In this document: positions 1 to 6,324 of the stretch, in pieces
Layout: each line of letters begins with the position of its first letter
Position numbering within the stretch: the stretch's first letter is position 1
Assembly: GCF_006542375.1 (NCBI RefSeq)
Contig: NZ_CP038143.1
Span: 1,550,001-1,614,000, forward strand
Length of the DNA: 64,000 nucleotides
Direction of reading: 5' to 3'
Source of the DNA: Oecophyllibacter saccharovorans
GTDB lineage: Bacteria; Pseudomonadota; Alphaproteobacteria; Acetobacterales; Acetobacteraceae
Translations under genes and position numbers: made by a program
Notes under the pieces: generated by a model
Seen by the model: only the letters and a program-made list of their open reading frames with translations
Told to the model about the DNA's origin: nothing
Databases searched by the model: none

Positions 1-84
1 AAAACGCTCGGCCTGCACAAGGGCGACCGGAAAGGCGATCAGAAGGGTGATCAGCAAGGCAATGACACGGGAGCGCGCAAATGA
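1..84 (+). CDS. C-terminal end of an unidentified gene (5' end outside window)
   Basis: The frame is open from the first base and stops at the TGA at 82-84. It encodes a 27-residue tail of short basic and polar repeats (KGD, KGDQ, KGDQQ). The stop overlaps the ATG of the next gene in an ATGA arrangement, and the next gene's likely Shine-Dalgarno (GGGAG, 70-74) lies inside this frame. That overlap is the main reason to think the tail is real coding sequence. Nothing can be said of the function. Confidence 0.45.
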   Translation, partial: KTLGLHKGDRKGDQKGDQQGNDTGARK

Positions 85-569
85 CTGCTGACACAACCCC
101 GGAAAACACACCGGAAAACAACTCCGGAAACACGCCCGAAAACCCCCCGGGCACCAGGCTCGCAACCTTCACCTTCAAGGGCGAGACACTGGCCTTCAGG
201 ATAGGCGATCAGCCCGGGGAGGACGCGACCTACCTGAGCGGCGTGATGAGCGCGATTGCCGGAACCTGCCTCAAGGAGCTGCTGGGCCACCACCTGAGAT
301 GCACCATGTGCGGCTGCGGGGACGCGGTCTGCCCGGGCAGGTATGACGACCCCTTCAAGCTGCCGCTGAAATCCGGCACGACCGTGCCCTATTACGCCTT
401 CGGCTGCCTCAGTTGCGGCCATCTCCAGACCTTCGCCTACAACATCATCCACGAGCTCATGGATAAATACGGGGTGGGGCGCGTCCACTTCATCAGTGAG
501 GAGGAAGGGGAGACGGGGCCTGCGAAAGTGGACCGGGTGATCGGCACCATCCCCCTGGCCACCTACTGA
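81..569 (+). CDS. Cys-rich hypothetical protein, paralogue A
   Basis: 162 residues, family not recognised. The first 25 residues are low-complexity (Thr, Pro, Asn, Glu). A core follows with two cysteine clusters: CTMCGCGDAVC around residues 74-84 and CLSC around 112-115. This looks like a zinc-ribbon-type metal site, but that is inferred from the Cys pattern only. The gene after it (612-1043) has the same plan (CTVC, then CGKC, then a helix with a Met/Cys-containing end), so the two are diverged tandem paralogues. GC-rich codon use matches the chromosome, unlike the AT-rich genes downstream. The start has GGGAG seven bases upstream and overlaps the preceding stop. No signal peptide or membrane segment is seen. 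Confidence 0.7.
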   Translation: MTADTTPENTPENNSGNTPENPPGTRLATFTFKGETLAFRIGDQPGEDATYLSGVMSAIAGTCLKELLGHHLRCTMCGCGDAVCPGRYDDPFKLPLKSGTTVPYYAFGCLSCGHLQTFAYNIIHELMDKYGVGRVHFISEEEGETGPAKVDRVIGTIPLATY

Positions 570-611
570 ATTTTGAGTTGAGTCCTGAACAACCGGAACG
601 GGAAAGCGAAA

Positions 612-1043
612 ATGACCGCCCAAACCCCCACGCCCGACAATGCTTCTGCCAACACGCAGCCCTACAGAAGCGGCGCTTTCATGTTCGGCGACCGCCGCAT
701 GACCGTCACCCTGTTTGAACCCCAGACAGACGTCCGCATCGCCCGTGACATGGTCCTGCGCTCCATGATCACCTTTGCGCTGGACCAGTACCTGCTGCAG
801 GACGACGGCCCCGGCCTGCACTGCACGGTATGCAACACCCCATTGGTCAACATCCTGTGCGGCCCAGGCGACCTCACCCTCCTGGTCCGCAGCGCCCACC
901 CGGCCCAACCCACCTACACCTTCTTCTGCGGCAAATGCAGCAACATGGAATCCTTCATGACCTCCCGCGTCTACGCCATCATGAAACAATGCGGCATGAA
1001 CCCGGACCACATCGAACTGAGCCACGAAGCGGCGGAGGGGTGA
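612..1043 (+). CDS. Cys-rich hypothetical protein, paralogue B
   Basis: 143 residues, family not recognised. It has the same architecture as the preceding gene: polar N-terminus, beta-rich segment, CTVC near residue 76 and CGKC near residue 107, then a C-terminal helix (FMTSRVYAIMKQCG). Paired CxxC motifs suggest a structural zinc site. The last 163 bases (881-1043) recur at 1733-1895 with six mismatches, so a third copy of this family once stood downstream. A purine-rich stretch (GGGAAAGCG, 601-609) precedes the ATG and may serve as a weak ribosome binding site. GC content is chromosomal up to the stop codon, where it drops sharply. Confidence 0.7.
   Translation: MTAQTPTPDNASANTQPYRSGAFMFGDRRMTVTLFEPQTDVRIARDMVLRSMITFALDQYLLQDDGPGLHCTVCNTPLVNILCGPGDLTLLVRSAHPAQPTYTFFCGKCSNMESFMTSRVYAIMKQCGMNPDHIELSHEAAEG
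881..1043 (+). repeat. 163-bp direct repeat, copy 1 (copy 2 at 1733-1895)
   Basis: Direct repeat of about 96 percent identity (6 mismatches counted by eye), spaced 852 bases apart. Copy 1 is the 3' end of an intact gene and copy 2 is the gene remnant. The two copies flank the AT-rich membrane-protein gene, so homologous recombination between them would delete that gene precisely. Confidence 0.9.
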
Positions 1044-1105
1044 AGTTCTCTATTAGAAGAAGCAAACATCTGTTTATATTATAGTCATTTAAGGAGTCTT
1101 CTAGA

Positions 1106-1669
1106 ATGGTTGCCTTGCCACCTGTTGCCCCACTTCTGTTGTTTTTAGCGCTCTATGGCTTCTGTCGCGGCTATTTAAATCCTCTCATTAGAGGGATCAG
1201 TAAAAAAATTTACCAAAAAAATTTCCAGAATACCGCGGAATTTATTATGGGCGGGAATCCTCAGAAATTTAGAAGAAAGCTCAGAGCTGCAATCATTTTT
1301 GAGACAAATTCATCTGAATACAGCGGGATTTTAGAAGGAAATGTAACAAAGAAAGAAAAAACCGAGATTGGTGAAGAAATATTAATAGAGACTCTCGAAA
1401 AATACTCTAAAAATTTGTGCCGCTCGGGAAATTGGATAACCATAATTACAATTTCATTAACGGCTCAGTATTTTTCAACGAAAATTCCCTTTTTAAAATC
1501 TATATTGGAAGCTACGAAAATAATTGAAATTTCAACTTCTCTTCCAAGTAGTCCTCGAGCATTTTTGGTTTATTTTATTATTGGTTGTTTCGGCAGCATG
1601 CTTGGTGGGCTGATTCATCACAGGGGGGTACAGCTAAGAAGAGTGGCTCTGCTGAAGAGTCCATCGTAG
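1106..1669 (+). CDS. AT-rich hypothetical membrane protein
   Basis: 187 residues, no family recognised. Three hydrophobic segments are visible: about residues 5-22, 112-132 and 153-173. A basic, Lys/Asn-rich soluble stretch separates the first from the second. The ATG follows AAGGAG (1091-1096) with nine bases between, and an AT-rich TATATTATA stretch at 1074-1082 could be a promoter -10. Base composition is far more AT-rich than the flanking genes, and codon use (AAA, ATT, TTT) differs accordingly, which indicates transfer. It lies between paralogue B and a broken copy of paralogue B, so it sits where a third paralogue's 5' part was lost. Confidence 0.6.
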   Translation: MVALPPVAPLLLFLALYGFCRGYLNPLIRGISKKIYQKNFQNTAEFIMGGNPQKFRRKLRAAIIFETNSSEYSGILEGNVTKKEKTEIGEEILIETLEKYSKNLCRSGNWITIITISLTAQYFSTKIPFLKSILEATKIIEISTSLPSSPRAFLVYFIIGCFGSMLGGLIHHRGVQLRRVALLKSPS

Positions 1670-1712
1670 GCGGAAATTACCTAACAAACCGTCTTGCAGC
1701 TTTACAAGCTGA

Positions 1713-1895
1713 GCGACTACGGCGCCCCCTTTCCTGGTCCGTAGCACCCACCCGGCCCAACCCACCTACACCTTCTTCTGCGGCAACTGCAGCAACACGG
1801 AATCCTTCATGACCTCCCGCGTCTACGCCATCATGAAACAATGCGGCATGAGCCCGGACCACATCGAACTGAGCCACGAGGCGGCGGAGGGGTGA
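1713..1895 (+). pseudogene. Truncated third copy of the Cys-rich paralogue
   Basis: Positions 1733-1895 match 881-1043 (3' end of paralogue B) with six differences in 163 bases, including the shared stop codon. The frame is open only from 1713 and has no plausible start codon, so the N-terminal half with its CxxC motif is gone. The retained part keeps CGNC in place of CGKC and the C-terminal helix. The substitutions are mostly transitions and do not break the frame, so truncation is recent or the fragment exchanges with paralogue B by gene conversion. The missing 5' half coincides with the AT-rich gene just upstream. Confidence 0.75.
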
Positions 1896-2184
1896 AACAA
1901 TAGTCTTTAGGCCATGAAAAAGAAGAGGGATGGAAATAAACGCAAAATCTAGGTAGATTACTAAATCTGTCTGAATATTTTTTTAATTTTCCTATACGAA
2001 GACAGTTAGTGAATTAGTTTTCAGCCACCTGGGCCATCAGCTTAGCTTATAGAAAAGAGCAGATTTCTCAGGCCTTGAGCAGAAGGCACGACACCAAAAG
2101 CGTAGAAGTCAGCATCGAATTTCTATGGATTTGCATCGGGGCTTAACGTGTTATCAGCTGTTCAAGATACCATGAGGATATGCG
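1896..2184. other. AT-rich non-coding gap before the three-gene operon
   Basis: 289 bases with no credible gene: the longest frame starting with a good codon is a 12-codon one near 1914. It presumably holds the promoter of the operon that begins at 2185. A short inverted repeat TAAC-GT-GTTA lies at 2144-2153, about 30 bases before the start codon, and could be an operator for the XRE-type protein of the operon. That link is only a guess from position. Confidence 0.4.
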
Positions 2185-2763
2185 TTGACATTTATATCAA
2201 CAACTGAGAGGGTTCTTGAAGCTCTGAGGAAGAGCGGTAGATTCATGATAGTGGAGCCGTCTCAAACTATATTAAATCTTGCGTCTCAAGAAGGTTGGAC
2301 ACCAAGAGTCGTTCTTATTACGCCCGAATGCGATGAATGGATCATGCGGTTAAATGTTGATCCTGACAAACCCCCGCATCCGAAAAAATACTCAGGATTG
2401 AAGCCAAGAGAATTAGCTAATGGTTTTCTAGAACGATTAGCCGGTGGAGCAAAGGATGCTTATAATTTAAAAGCGCAGGAGGGCGGTTCGGGACCTTTTT
2501 TGCGTATCCGCGAGAGCCGGAAGTGGAAGTTAGCTGTTTATGAAGCACGTCTTTCCCATATCCGCTTATTCTGTCTCATTCCACAGCCAGGCATATTTTT
2601 GTTTGTGCTGGGTCAGTGGAATTGTCTTTTGCATGCCTCCAATCCTAAACCTGCGGAACATACTCATGAGGAATGTGCTAAAAAGGTAAAGGATTTCGCC
2701 TTACAACATCTTTCTCCTTTGGGTCTTCAATTTCCAGGATATAAAAATGATGAATTGCTATGA
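2185..2763 (+). CDS. Putative RelE/HigB-superfamily toxin-like protein
   Basis: 192 residues. The C-terminal half (about 105-178) follows the layout of RelE/HigB/Gp49-like toxins: a strand with basic residues (LRIRESRKWKLAVYEAR), two hydrophobic strands (IRLFCLI, IFLFVLGQW), then a charged helix (ECAKKVKDFAL). The N-terminal 80 residues are extra and unrecognised. If the assignment holds it would be an mRNA interferase; no catalytic set can be confirmed by eye. Start is TTG at 2185 with GAGGA (2174-2178) upstream; the ATGs at 2172 and 2180 run into stops at once. The 3' end overlaps the next gene, which encodes a helix-turn-helix protein, by 17 bases. That toxin-first order with an XRE partner is typical of HigBA. 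Strongly AT-rich, so probably acquired. Confidence 0.5.
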   Translation: MTFISTTERVLEALRKSGRFMIVEPSQTILNLASQEGWTPRVVLITPECDEWIMRLNVDPDKPPHPKKYSGLKPRELANGFLERLAGGAKDAYNLKAQEGGSGPFLRIRESRKWKLAVYEARLSHIRLFCLIPQPGIFLFVLGQWNCLLHASNPKPAEHTHEECAKKVKDFALQHLSPLGLQFPGYKNDELL

Positions 2764-3238
2764 TAATAATTCTCAGGCTGTCTGGAAAACAAAGGGTTTT
2801 CGGCGCCGTGTTCTGAGTCCAGAAGAAGAAGCCGAAGGGCGGAAAGCCTGGCTGTTTGCGCGTGTTAAAGGTTTAATTCGTGAGCGCATGAATGAGCTGG
2901 GAAAGAGCTTAGAAGAACTGGGGCAGCGTATGGGGGGGCGAAATAAGGCCAGTCTTTCCCGGTCTTTGAAAGCTGGTGCTGATATGCGTCTTTCCACTAT
3001 GTATGAGTTTGCTGAAGCTCTAGGTATGGAATGGCATCTGGAGCTGCGCGCAAGAGCACAGAAAAGAAGTTCAATTAATTTTGAGGCGCTTGATATTTAT
3101 CCAGCAGCTTTTTGGGCTTCGCAATTCGAACAAGATTCAATGCCAATATCTGAGGACGAATTACATCAGAGTTTAGCAAAAAATATGGATAATTTAAAAG
3201 AAAATCGAGTAAATCAGGAACGCGTCGATGCGCTCTGA
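2747..3238 (+). CDS. XRE-type helix-turn-helix protein, putative antitoxin
   Basis: 163 residues. Residues about 38-100 form a Cro/CI-like helix-turn-helix: a first helix (VKGLIRERMNELG), the HTH pair (SLEELGQRMG, then NKASLSRSLKAG) and a following helix ending in MEWHLELRA. It has a basic N-terminal arm (residues 14-22) and a C-terminal extension of about 60 polar residues that could bind and neutralise the upstream protein. It overlaps the upstream gene by 17 bases and the downstream gene by 11 bases, so the three are one translationally coupled unit. AGGAT precedes the ATG; a second ATG at 2750 is also possible. By analogy with HigA it would repress its own operon, which is inference. Confidence 0.65.
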   Translation: MMNCYDNNSQAVWKTKGFRRRVLSPEEEAEGRKAWLFARVKGLIRERMNELGKSLEELGQRMGGRNKASLSRSLKAGADMRLSTMYEFAEALGMEWHLELRARAQKRSSINFEALDIYPAAFWASQFEQDSMPISEDELHQSLAKNMDNLKENRVNQERVDAL

Positions 3239-3746
3239 AGAAGAATCTGGAAATTTTCCCAATTTCATTTTAGCTAATGCCTATATTTGTGATGCTGCAA
3301 CTTTTGGAAAAAACGTTGGCATCGCTGCTCTTGGCGTGACTACTGCCATAGTTAGTACATTACCGGGAAAATTTACTTCTCTTGCTTGTTTTGGGACGAT
3401 AGTTCATCAAGGTCATGAGCCTATTGAAGTGGAAATGTGCTTACGCATTTTGAAAAATGAAAAAGCTTATGGACTGACAAAGGTTCGTTTCGTTCCCACT
3501 GGTCCCATACCAGGCATGTTTGTGGTCACATTTTCTAGTCCGATAAATCTACCCCAACCTGGATTATATACAATTTGCTATCGAGTGGTTGGTATGAAAA
3601 ACTGGACTATTTGTGGAAATTTTAATCTGCTTCCACCACCGCCCAAGCCCCTAAACGAAACGATGCAGAAATTGCAAAAACTACGCACTGATCCGGATTT
3701 TATTGAGGCTTACAGACGCTTTGTCGCGGATTATTTGAATAAGTAG
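3228..3746 (+). CDS. DUF6941-like hypothetical protein, third gene of the operon
   Basis: 172 residues. The start (ILANAYICDAATFGKNVGI) and the later beta-rich pattern ending in a G-x-Y strand (QPGLYTICYRVVG) resemble DUF6941 proteins, whose function is not known to me. A Pro-rich linker (LLPPPPKP, about 137-144) separates this beta domain from a helical C-terminus (QKLQKLRTDPDFIEAYRRF). Neither signal peptide nor membrane segment is seen. The ATG lies inside the end of the XRE gene (11-base overlap), preceded by AGGAA, so it is made together with that protein. A beta-sandwich protein tied to a toxin-antitoxin-like pair may be a sensor, adaptor or second antitoxin. The family call is from pattern memory and is tentative. 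Confidence 0.5.
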   Translation: MRSEEESGNFPNFILANAYICDAATFGKNVGIAALGVTTAIVSTLPGKFTSLACFGTIVHQGHEPIEVEMCLRILKNEKAYGLTKVRFVPTGPIPGMFVVTFSSPINLPQPGLYTICYRVVGMKNWTICGNFNLLPPPPKPLNETMQKLQKLRTDPDFIEAYRRFVADYLNK

Positions 3747-3840
3747 TCATGATTTTCTAAGCTTTTCCATCTATTTTTATTTTCTTGAAAAAAGGAAGAG
3801 GGCTTTATTAAATCGCAAAGGTGAAAACTAGTAGTTAATC

Positions 3841-3868
3841 TTGACAATAAAGCAAAATTGCTTATAAA
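3841..3868 (+). promoter_or_regulatory. Near-consensus sigma-70 promoter with palindrome in its spacer
   Basis: TTGACA at 3841-3846 and TATAAA at 3863-3868 are 16 bases apart, close to the bacterial consensus. The spacer holds an inverted repeat, AAGCAA (3850-3855) and TTGCTT (3858-3863), that touches the -10 element. A repressor bound there would block RNA polymerase. It points at the gene starting at 3904, whose Shine-Dalgarno-like GAGAGGA is at 3890-3896. Confidence 0.7.
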
Positions 3869-3903
3869 TCCCCTCGCAGGCCCATTGCCTGAGAGGACCC
3901 CTG

Positions 3904-4236
3904 ATGCGCACCACCGTTCCCCTCACCAGGGAAGACCACCGTGCCCTGCACTATGGCAAGCTGCTGCTGCGCCGGGGCGGGCCGTATCATCCCGAGCATG
4001 AGGCGCAGCTGCACAAGGTCTACATGGATCATTGTGCAGAAATGGCTGAGCGCATTTTTGAAAAATCCGTCTCCGATGCCTTCGCCGATGCTGCCTGCGC
4101 CGCCGAAACGCTTGAGGCTGTGATCACAGTCAATGATTGCGGCGGGGAAGGGGACGCGGAAGAGTTCTGCCCCCACAACACCGCCGCCAGCCGCGCCGGC
4201 TATTGCGGCGCCCCGGGAATGGAAGCACGGGCCTGA
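3904..4236 (+). CDS. Hypothetical protein, 110 residues
   Basis: Family not recognised. The N-terminal two thirds is charged and helical (about residues 8-70), including HPEHEAQLHKVYMDHCAEM, and the C-terminal third holds four of its six cysteines (about residues 61-105). No signal peptide or membrane segment. It is GC-rich again, unlike the operon before it. The near-consensus promoter at 3841-3868 and the GAGAGGA ribosome site seven bases before the ATG support it as a real gene. It converges on the small minus-strand gene at 4247-4405. Confidence 0.55.
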   Translation: MRTTVPLTREDHRALHYGKLLLRRGGPYHPEHEAQLHKVYMDHCAEMAERIFEKSVSDAFADAACAAETLEAVITVNDCGGEGDAEEFCPHNTAASRAGYCGAPGMEARA

Positions 4237-4246
4237 CCCGCGCCCC

Positions 4247-4405
4247 TCACCACAGCTGCTTAAAGCTCGCAGCGATCTCAGCTTCTATCTCTTCCTCGGA
4301 AACCGGCTGAAAAGGTTCCTGCGGGGCGGCAAAGGCAAGCATTTCCGCCCATTGGGCGACAGCTGCTTTCAGAAAAGCATGCGGTCCATTGAAGAGGGTA
4401 AACAT
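4247..4405 (-). CDS. Small hypothetical protein, 52 residues
   Basis: A short minus-strand gene that length filters would miss. The ATG (4403-4405) is preceded by AAGGAG, about nine bases away. The protein starts MFTLFNGPHAFLKAAVAQW, continues through an Ala/Pro linker (FAAPQEPFQPV) and ends in an acidic helix (SEEEIEAEIAASFKQLW). It lies 35 bases downstream of the 170-residue membrane-protein gene on the same strand, so the two likely form an operon. No signal or membrane segment. Function unknown. Confidence 0.6.
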   Translation of the reverse strand: MFTLFNGPHAFLKAAVAQWAEMLAFAAPQEPFQPVSEEEIEAEIAASFKQLW

Positions 4406-4440
4406 TTAAAGGGTTCTCCTTTTCAAGCCATCCCCGAAAT

Positions 4441-4953
4441 TCAACCCACAACAAGCCGCAGAACAAACGCCAGCACGCCGCCTGCGATGGGGGTGGAGAT
4501 GAGCAGCCTCAGGGTCCATTTCAGGATGGTGCGGCTTCTTGCAAGGATCTTCTCGTTTTCCTGCAAGCGCCCCTCATACTCTTTTATGAAGAGCTGGAGC
4601 GTTTCCGTCTCTGTTCGGGCGCGCGCGGTTTCGGCGTTGCCCAGAAGCCGGTCTGTCTCTGCTGGGGTCAGGTTGATGCTTTCCCAGTTTCGGGCGTGAA
4701 ACCCCTTGATACACAGCAGCCCGGCCGCGCTGAAGCCCAGGGCCATGCAGCCGCACACCACCTCCAGCGAAGGTTTGGCAAACGCCCCGCCGATACTGGC
4801 CGTGGCCAGGGTGGCGTAGAGGGGCAAAAGCGTGACAAAGCGGGCCATGATGCGGTCATGCATGCTCACCTGCTCGGCCGCATAGGCCTTGAGAAAAGTG
4901 AGCTTCTGCCGCGCAATCCACAGCGGGGTGATTTGGGGGTCCGTATCGGTCAT
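4441..4953 (-). CDS. Hypothetical membrane protein, 170 residues
   Basis: Family not recognised. Two close hydrophobic segments (about residues 38-58 and 65-86) follow an amphipathic N-terminal helix. Then comes a charged, coiled-coil-like stretch (about 95-138, rich in Glu, Arg, Thr) and a last hydrophobic segment (about 147-168). The layout of paired N-terminal membrane helices plus a long charged helix recalls small two-TM effector-type proteins such as SLATT families, but no sequence motif proves that. A tRNA gene lies upstream on the same strand and the 52-residue gene lies downstream. Confidence 0.6.
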   Translation of the reverse strand: MTDTDPQITPLWIARQKLTFLKAYAAEQVSMHDRIMARFVTLLPLYATLATASIGGAFAKPSLEVVCGCMALGFSAAGLLCIKGFHARNWESINLTPAETDRLLGNAETARARTETETLQLFIKEYEGRLQENEKILARSRTILKWTLRLLISTPIAGGVLAFVLRLVVG

Positions 4954-5024
4954 GCTGGCCCCTGCATGCTGAAACCGCAGTGCTGCCCTTTACAGGGCGC
5001 GCGGGCATCTTGGGATTTCTGCAA

Positions 5025-5101
5025 TGGTGGACCCAGCAGGATTCGAACCTGCGACCTCTGCCTTCGGAGGGCAGCGCTCTATCCAGCTGAGCTATGAGTC
5101 C
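5025..5101 (-). tRNA. tRNA-Arg (anticodon CCG)
   Basis: The minus strand folds as a full tRNA. Acceptor arms GGACTCA and TGGGTCC pair with one G-T wobble. The anticodon stem is CTGCC/GGCAG with loop CTCCGAA (anticodon CCG, reading CGG). The T arm contains GGTTCGAATCC. The 3' CCA is encoded (5025-5027). It borders the accessory patch on its left, and tRNA genes often serve as integration sites, but no integrase gene or repeat of its 3' end was found in the window. Confidence 0.95.
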
Positions 5102-5181
5102 GCAACGCCCTTTCTAGCGACACGCTGCGCAAAGGGCCAGCTTTTTTCCCCGGCCTGCACGAAACTTTTCGCCGCCCCGAC

Positions 5182-6267
5182 CTACCGCCCCGCACGCCAC
5201 GCCGCCGCAGCGAGGTCGCCGCCTGAGGGCAGGAAGCGCTCGGGGTGGAAGATCCACGCAGAAATATCCGCCCCCACCCGCGTGCGCTCGCGGCTGAGCA
5301 GGTGGTAAGCGCCGTCGATCTCATCAAGCCGCAGCACACCCGGGGCATCAGCAGCCCCAGGCGGGGCGAGGCGGTCCACAAAGGCCGCCGTGTCTTCAGG
5401 CGGCACCAGCTGGTCGCGTGAGCCCCAGACCATCAGCACCGGCACGTCCAGCCCCCGCCGTGCCGCCTGCATTTCCGCTGCCGCGCCATTGGCCTCAGCC
5501 ATCAATGCGACCAGCCCGTGCAGGGAATGCACCGTGCTGTCGCGCGTGCTGAGCGGGTCGAAATACAGGCGGCGCAGGGCCCGGTAATTGGTGCTGGCAA
5601 CGCGCTCGCCCGGCGCATAATCAGGGTTGAGCACCATGGCCGGCGTCAGCAGGTTCCACGCTCCCAGCACCGCGCGCGCCGGCTGGCCCAGGCGGAACAC
5701 GGCCGGGGCCAGCAGGATCACGCCCCGCGGCGGGTCCACGCCCAGTTCGTGCAGGCGGGCGGCCAGCAGAAACGCCAGCGCGCCGCCCATGCTCTCGCCC
5801 ATCACGTAAACCGGCACGCCGGGCCAGCGCGCCTCCGCCCAGCGCAGTTCCGCTGCCGTGTCACGCAACATGTGTTCGGTCGTGCTCCACCCGCCAGGCA
5901 CCCGCGCCCCGCCGAAGCCGCGTATATCGGGGGCGGCTATCAGAATGCCGTCCGCGTTGAGCTGCGGGGCCAGGAACTCCCACGCGTCGCGGCTGTCGCC
6001 ATAGCCGTGCAACCCCAGCACCACCGCGCGCACCGGGCCGGTGGGGCGGTAGAGGCGCACGGGGATGCGCAGCCCGTCCTCCATGGGCAGAGTGAGGTCG
6101 GGCGGGCGTAACGCGCTCTCGGCAGCGCTGTGGGGCAGGCGGGCCGGGTCGGGCGAGGCCGCGCAACCTGCCAGGCACGCCTCCGCCAGCACCATAACCA
6201 CAGCCCAGGCCAGAGCCCGCAGGCGCAAAAGAGCCGGTTTCAAAAGCGGGGCCGATGTGTCTATCAT
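5182..6267 (-). CDS. Alpha/beta hydrolase lipoprotein (serine hydrolase, S33 type)
   Basis: 361 residues with the chosen ATG at 6265-6267. That start gives a clean lipoprotein signal: basic N-terminus, hydrophobic stretch (ALAWAVVMVLAEA), then LAGC as the lipobox. The frame extends further upstream, but the extra residues would spoil the signal. The mature part is an alpha/beta hydrolase of the monoacylglycerol-lipase/serine aminopeptidase type: LGLHGYGDSRDAW (oxyanion region), nucleophile elbow GESMGG, a late acid in VWGSRDQLVPP and a His in GAYHLL. Likely an envelope-anchored esterase or lipase; substrate unknown. It is divergent from polA, 57 bases apart, so both promoters share that small gap. 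Confidence 0.85.
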   Translation of the reverse strand: MIDTSAPLLKPALLRLRALAWAVVMVLAEACLAGCAASPDPARLPHSAAESALRPPDLTLPMEDGLRIPVRLYRPTGPVRAVVLGLHGYGDSRDAWEFLAPQLNADGILIAAPDIRGFGGARVPGGWSTTEHMLRDTAAELRWAEARWPGVPVYVMGESMGGALAFLLAARLHELGVDPPRGVILLAPAVFRLGQPARAVLGAWNLLTPAMVLNPDYAPGERVASTNYRALRRLYFDPLSTRDSTVHSLHGLVALMAEANGAAAEMQAARRGLDVPVLMVWGSRDQLVPPEDTAAFVDRLAPPGAADAPGVLRLDEIDGAYHLLSRERTRVGADISAWIFHPERFLPSGGDLAAAAWRAGR

Positions 6268-6324
6268 GCAGTCCTTATACATCATCCCCGCAAAGGGGCG
6301 CGGCAGGGGCACGGGAAAAGAACA

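Noticed and set aside
51-1025. 324-codon minus-strand frame opposite the Cys-rich paralogues
   Set aside because: The plus-strand genes are paralogous with matching CxxC motifs and have ribosome sites; the minus frame is a shadow covering both and their gap.
5025-5101. tRNA-Arg as proven integration site
   Set aside because: No integrase gene and no second copy of the tRNA 3' end in the window; kept only as a possibility.
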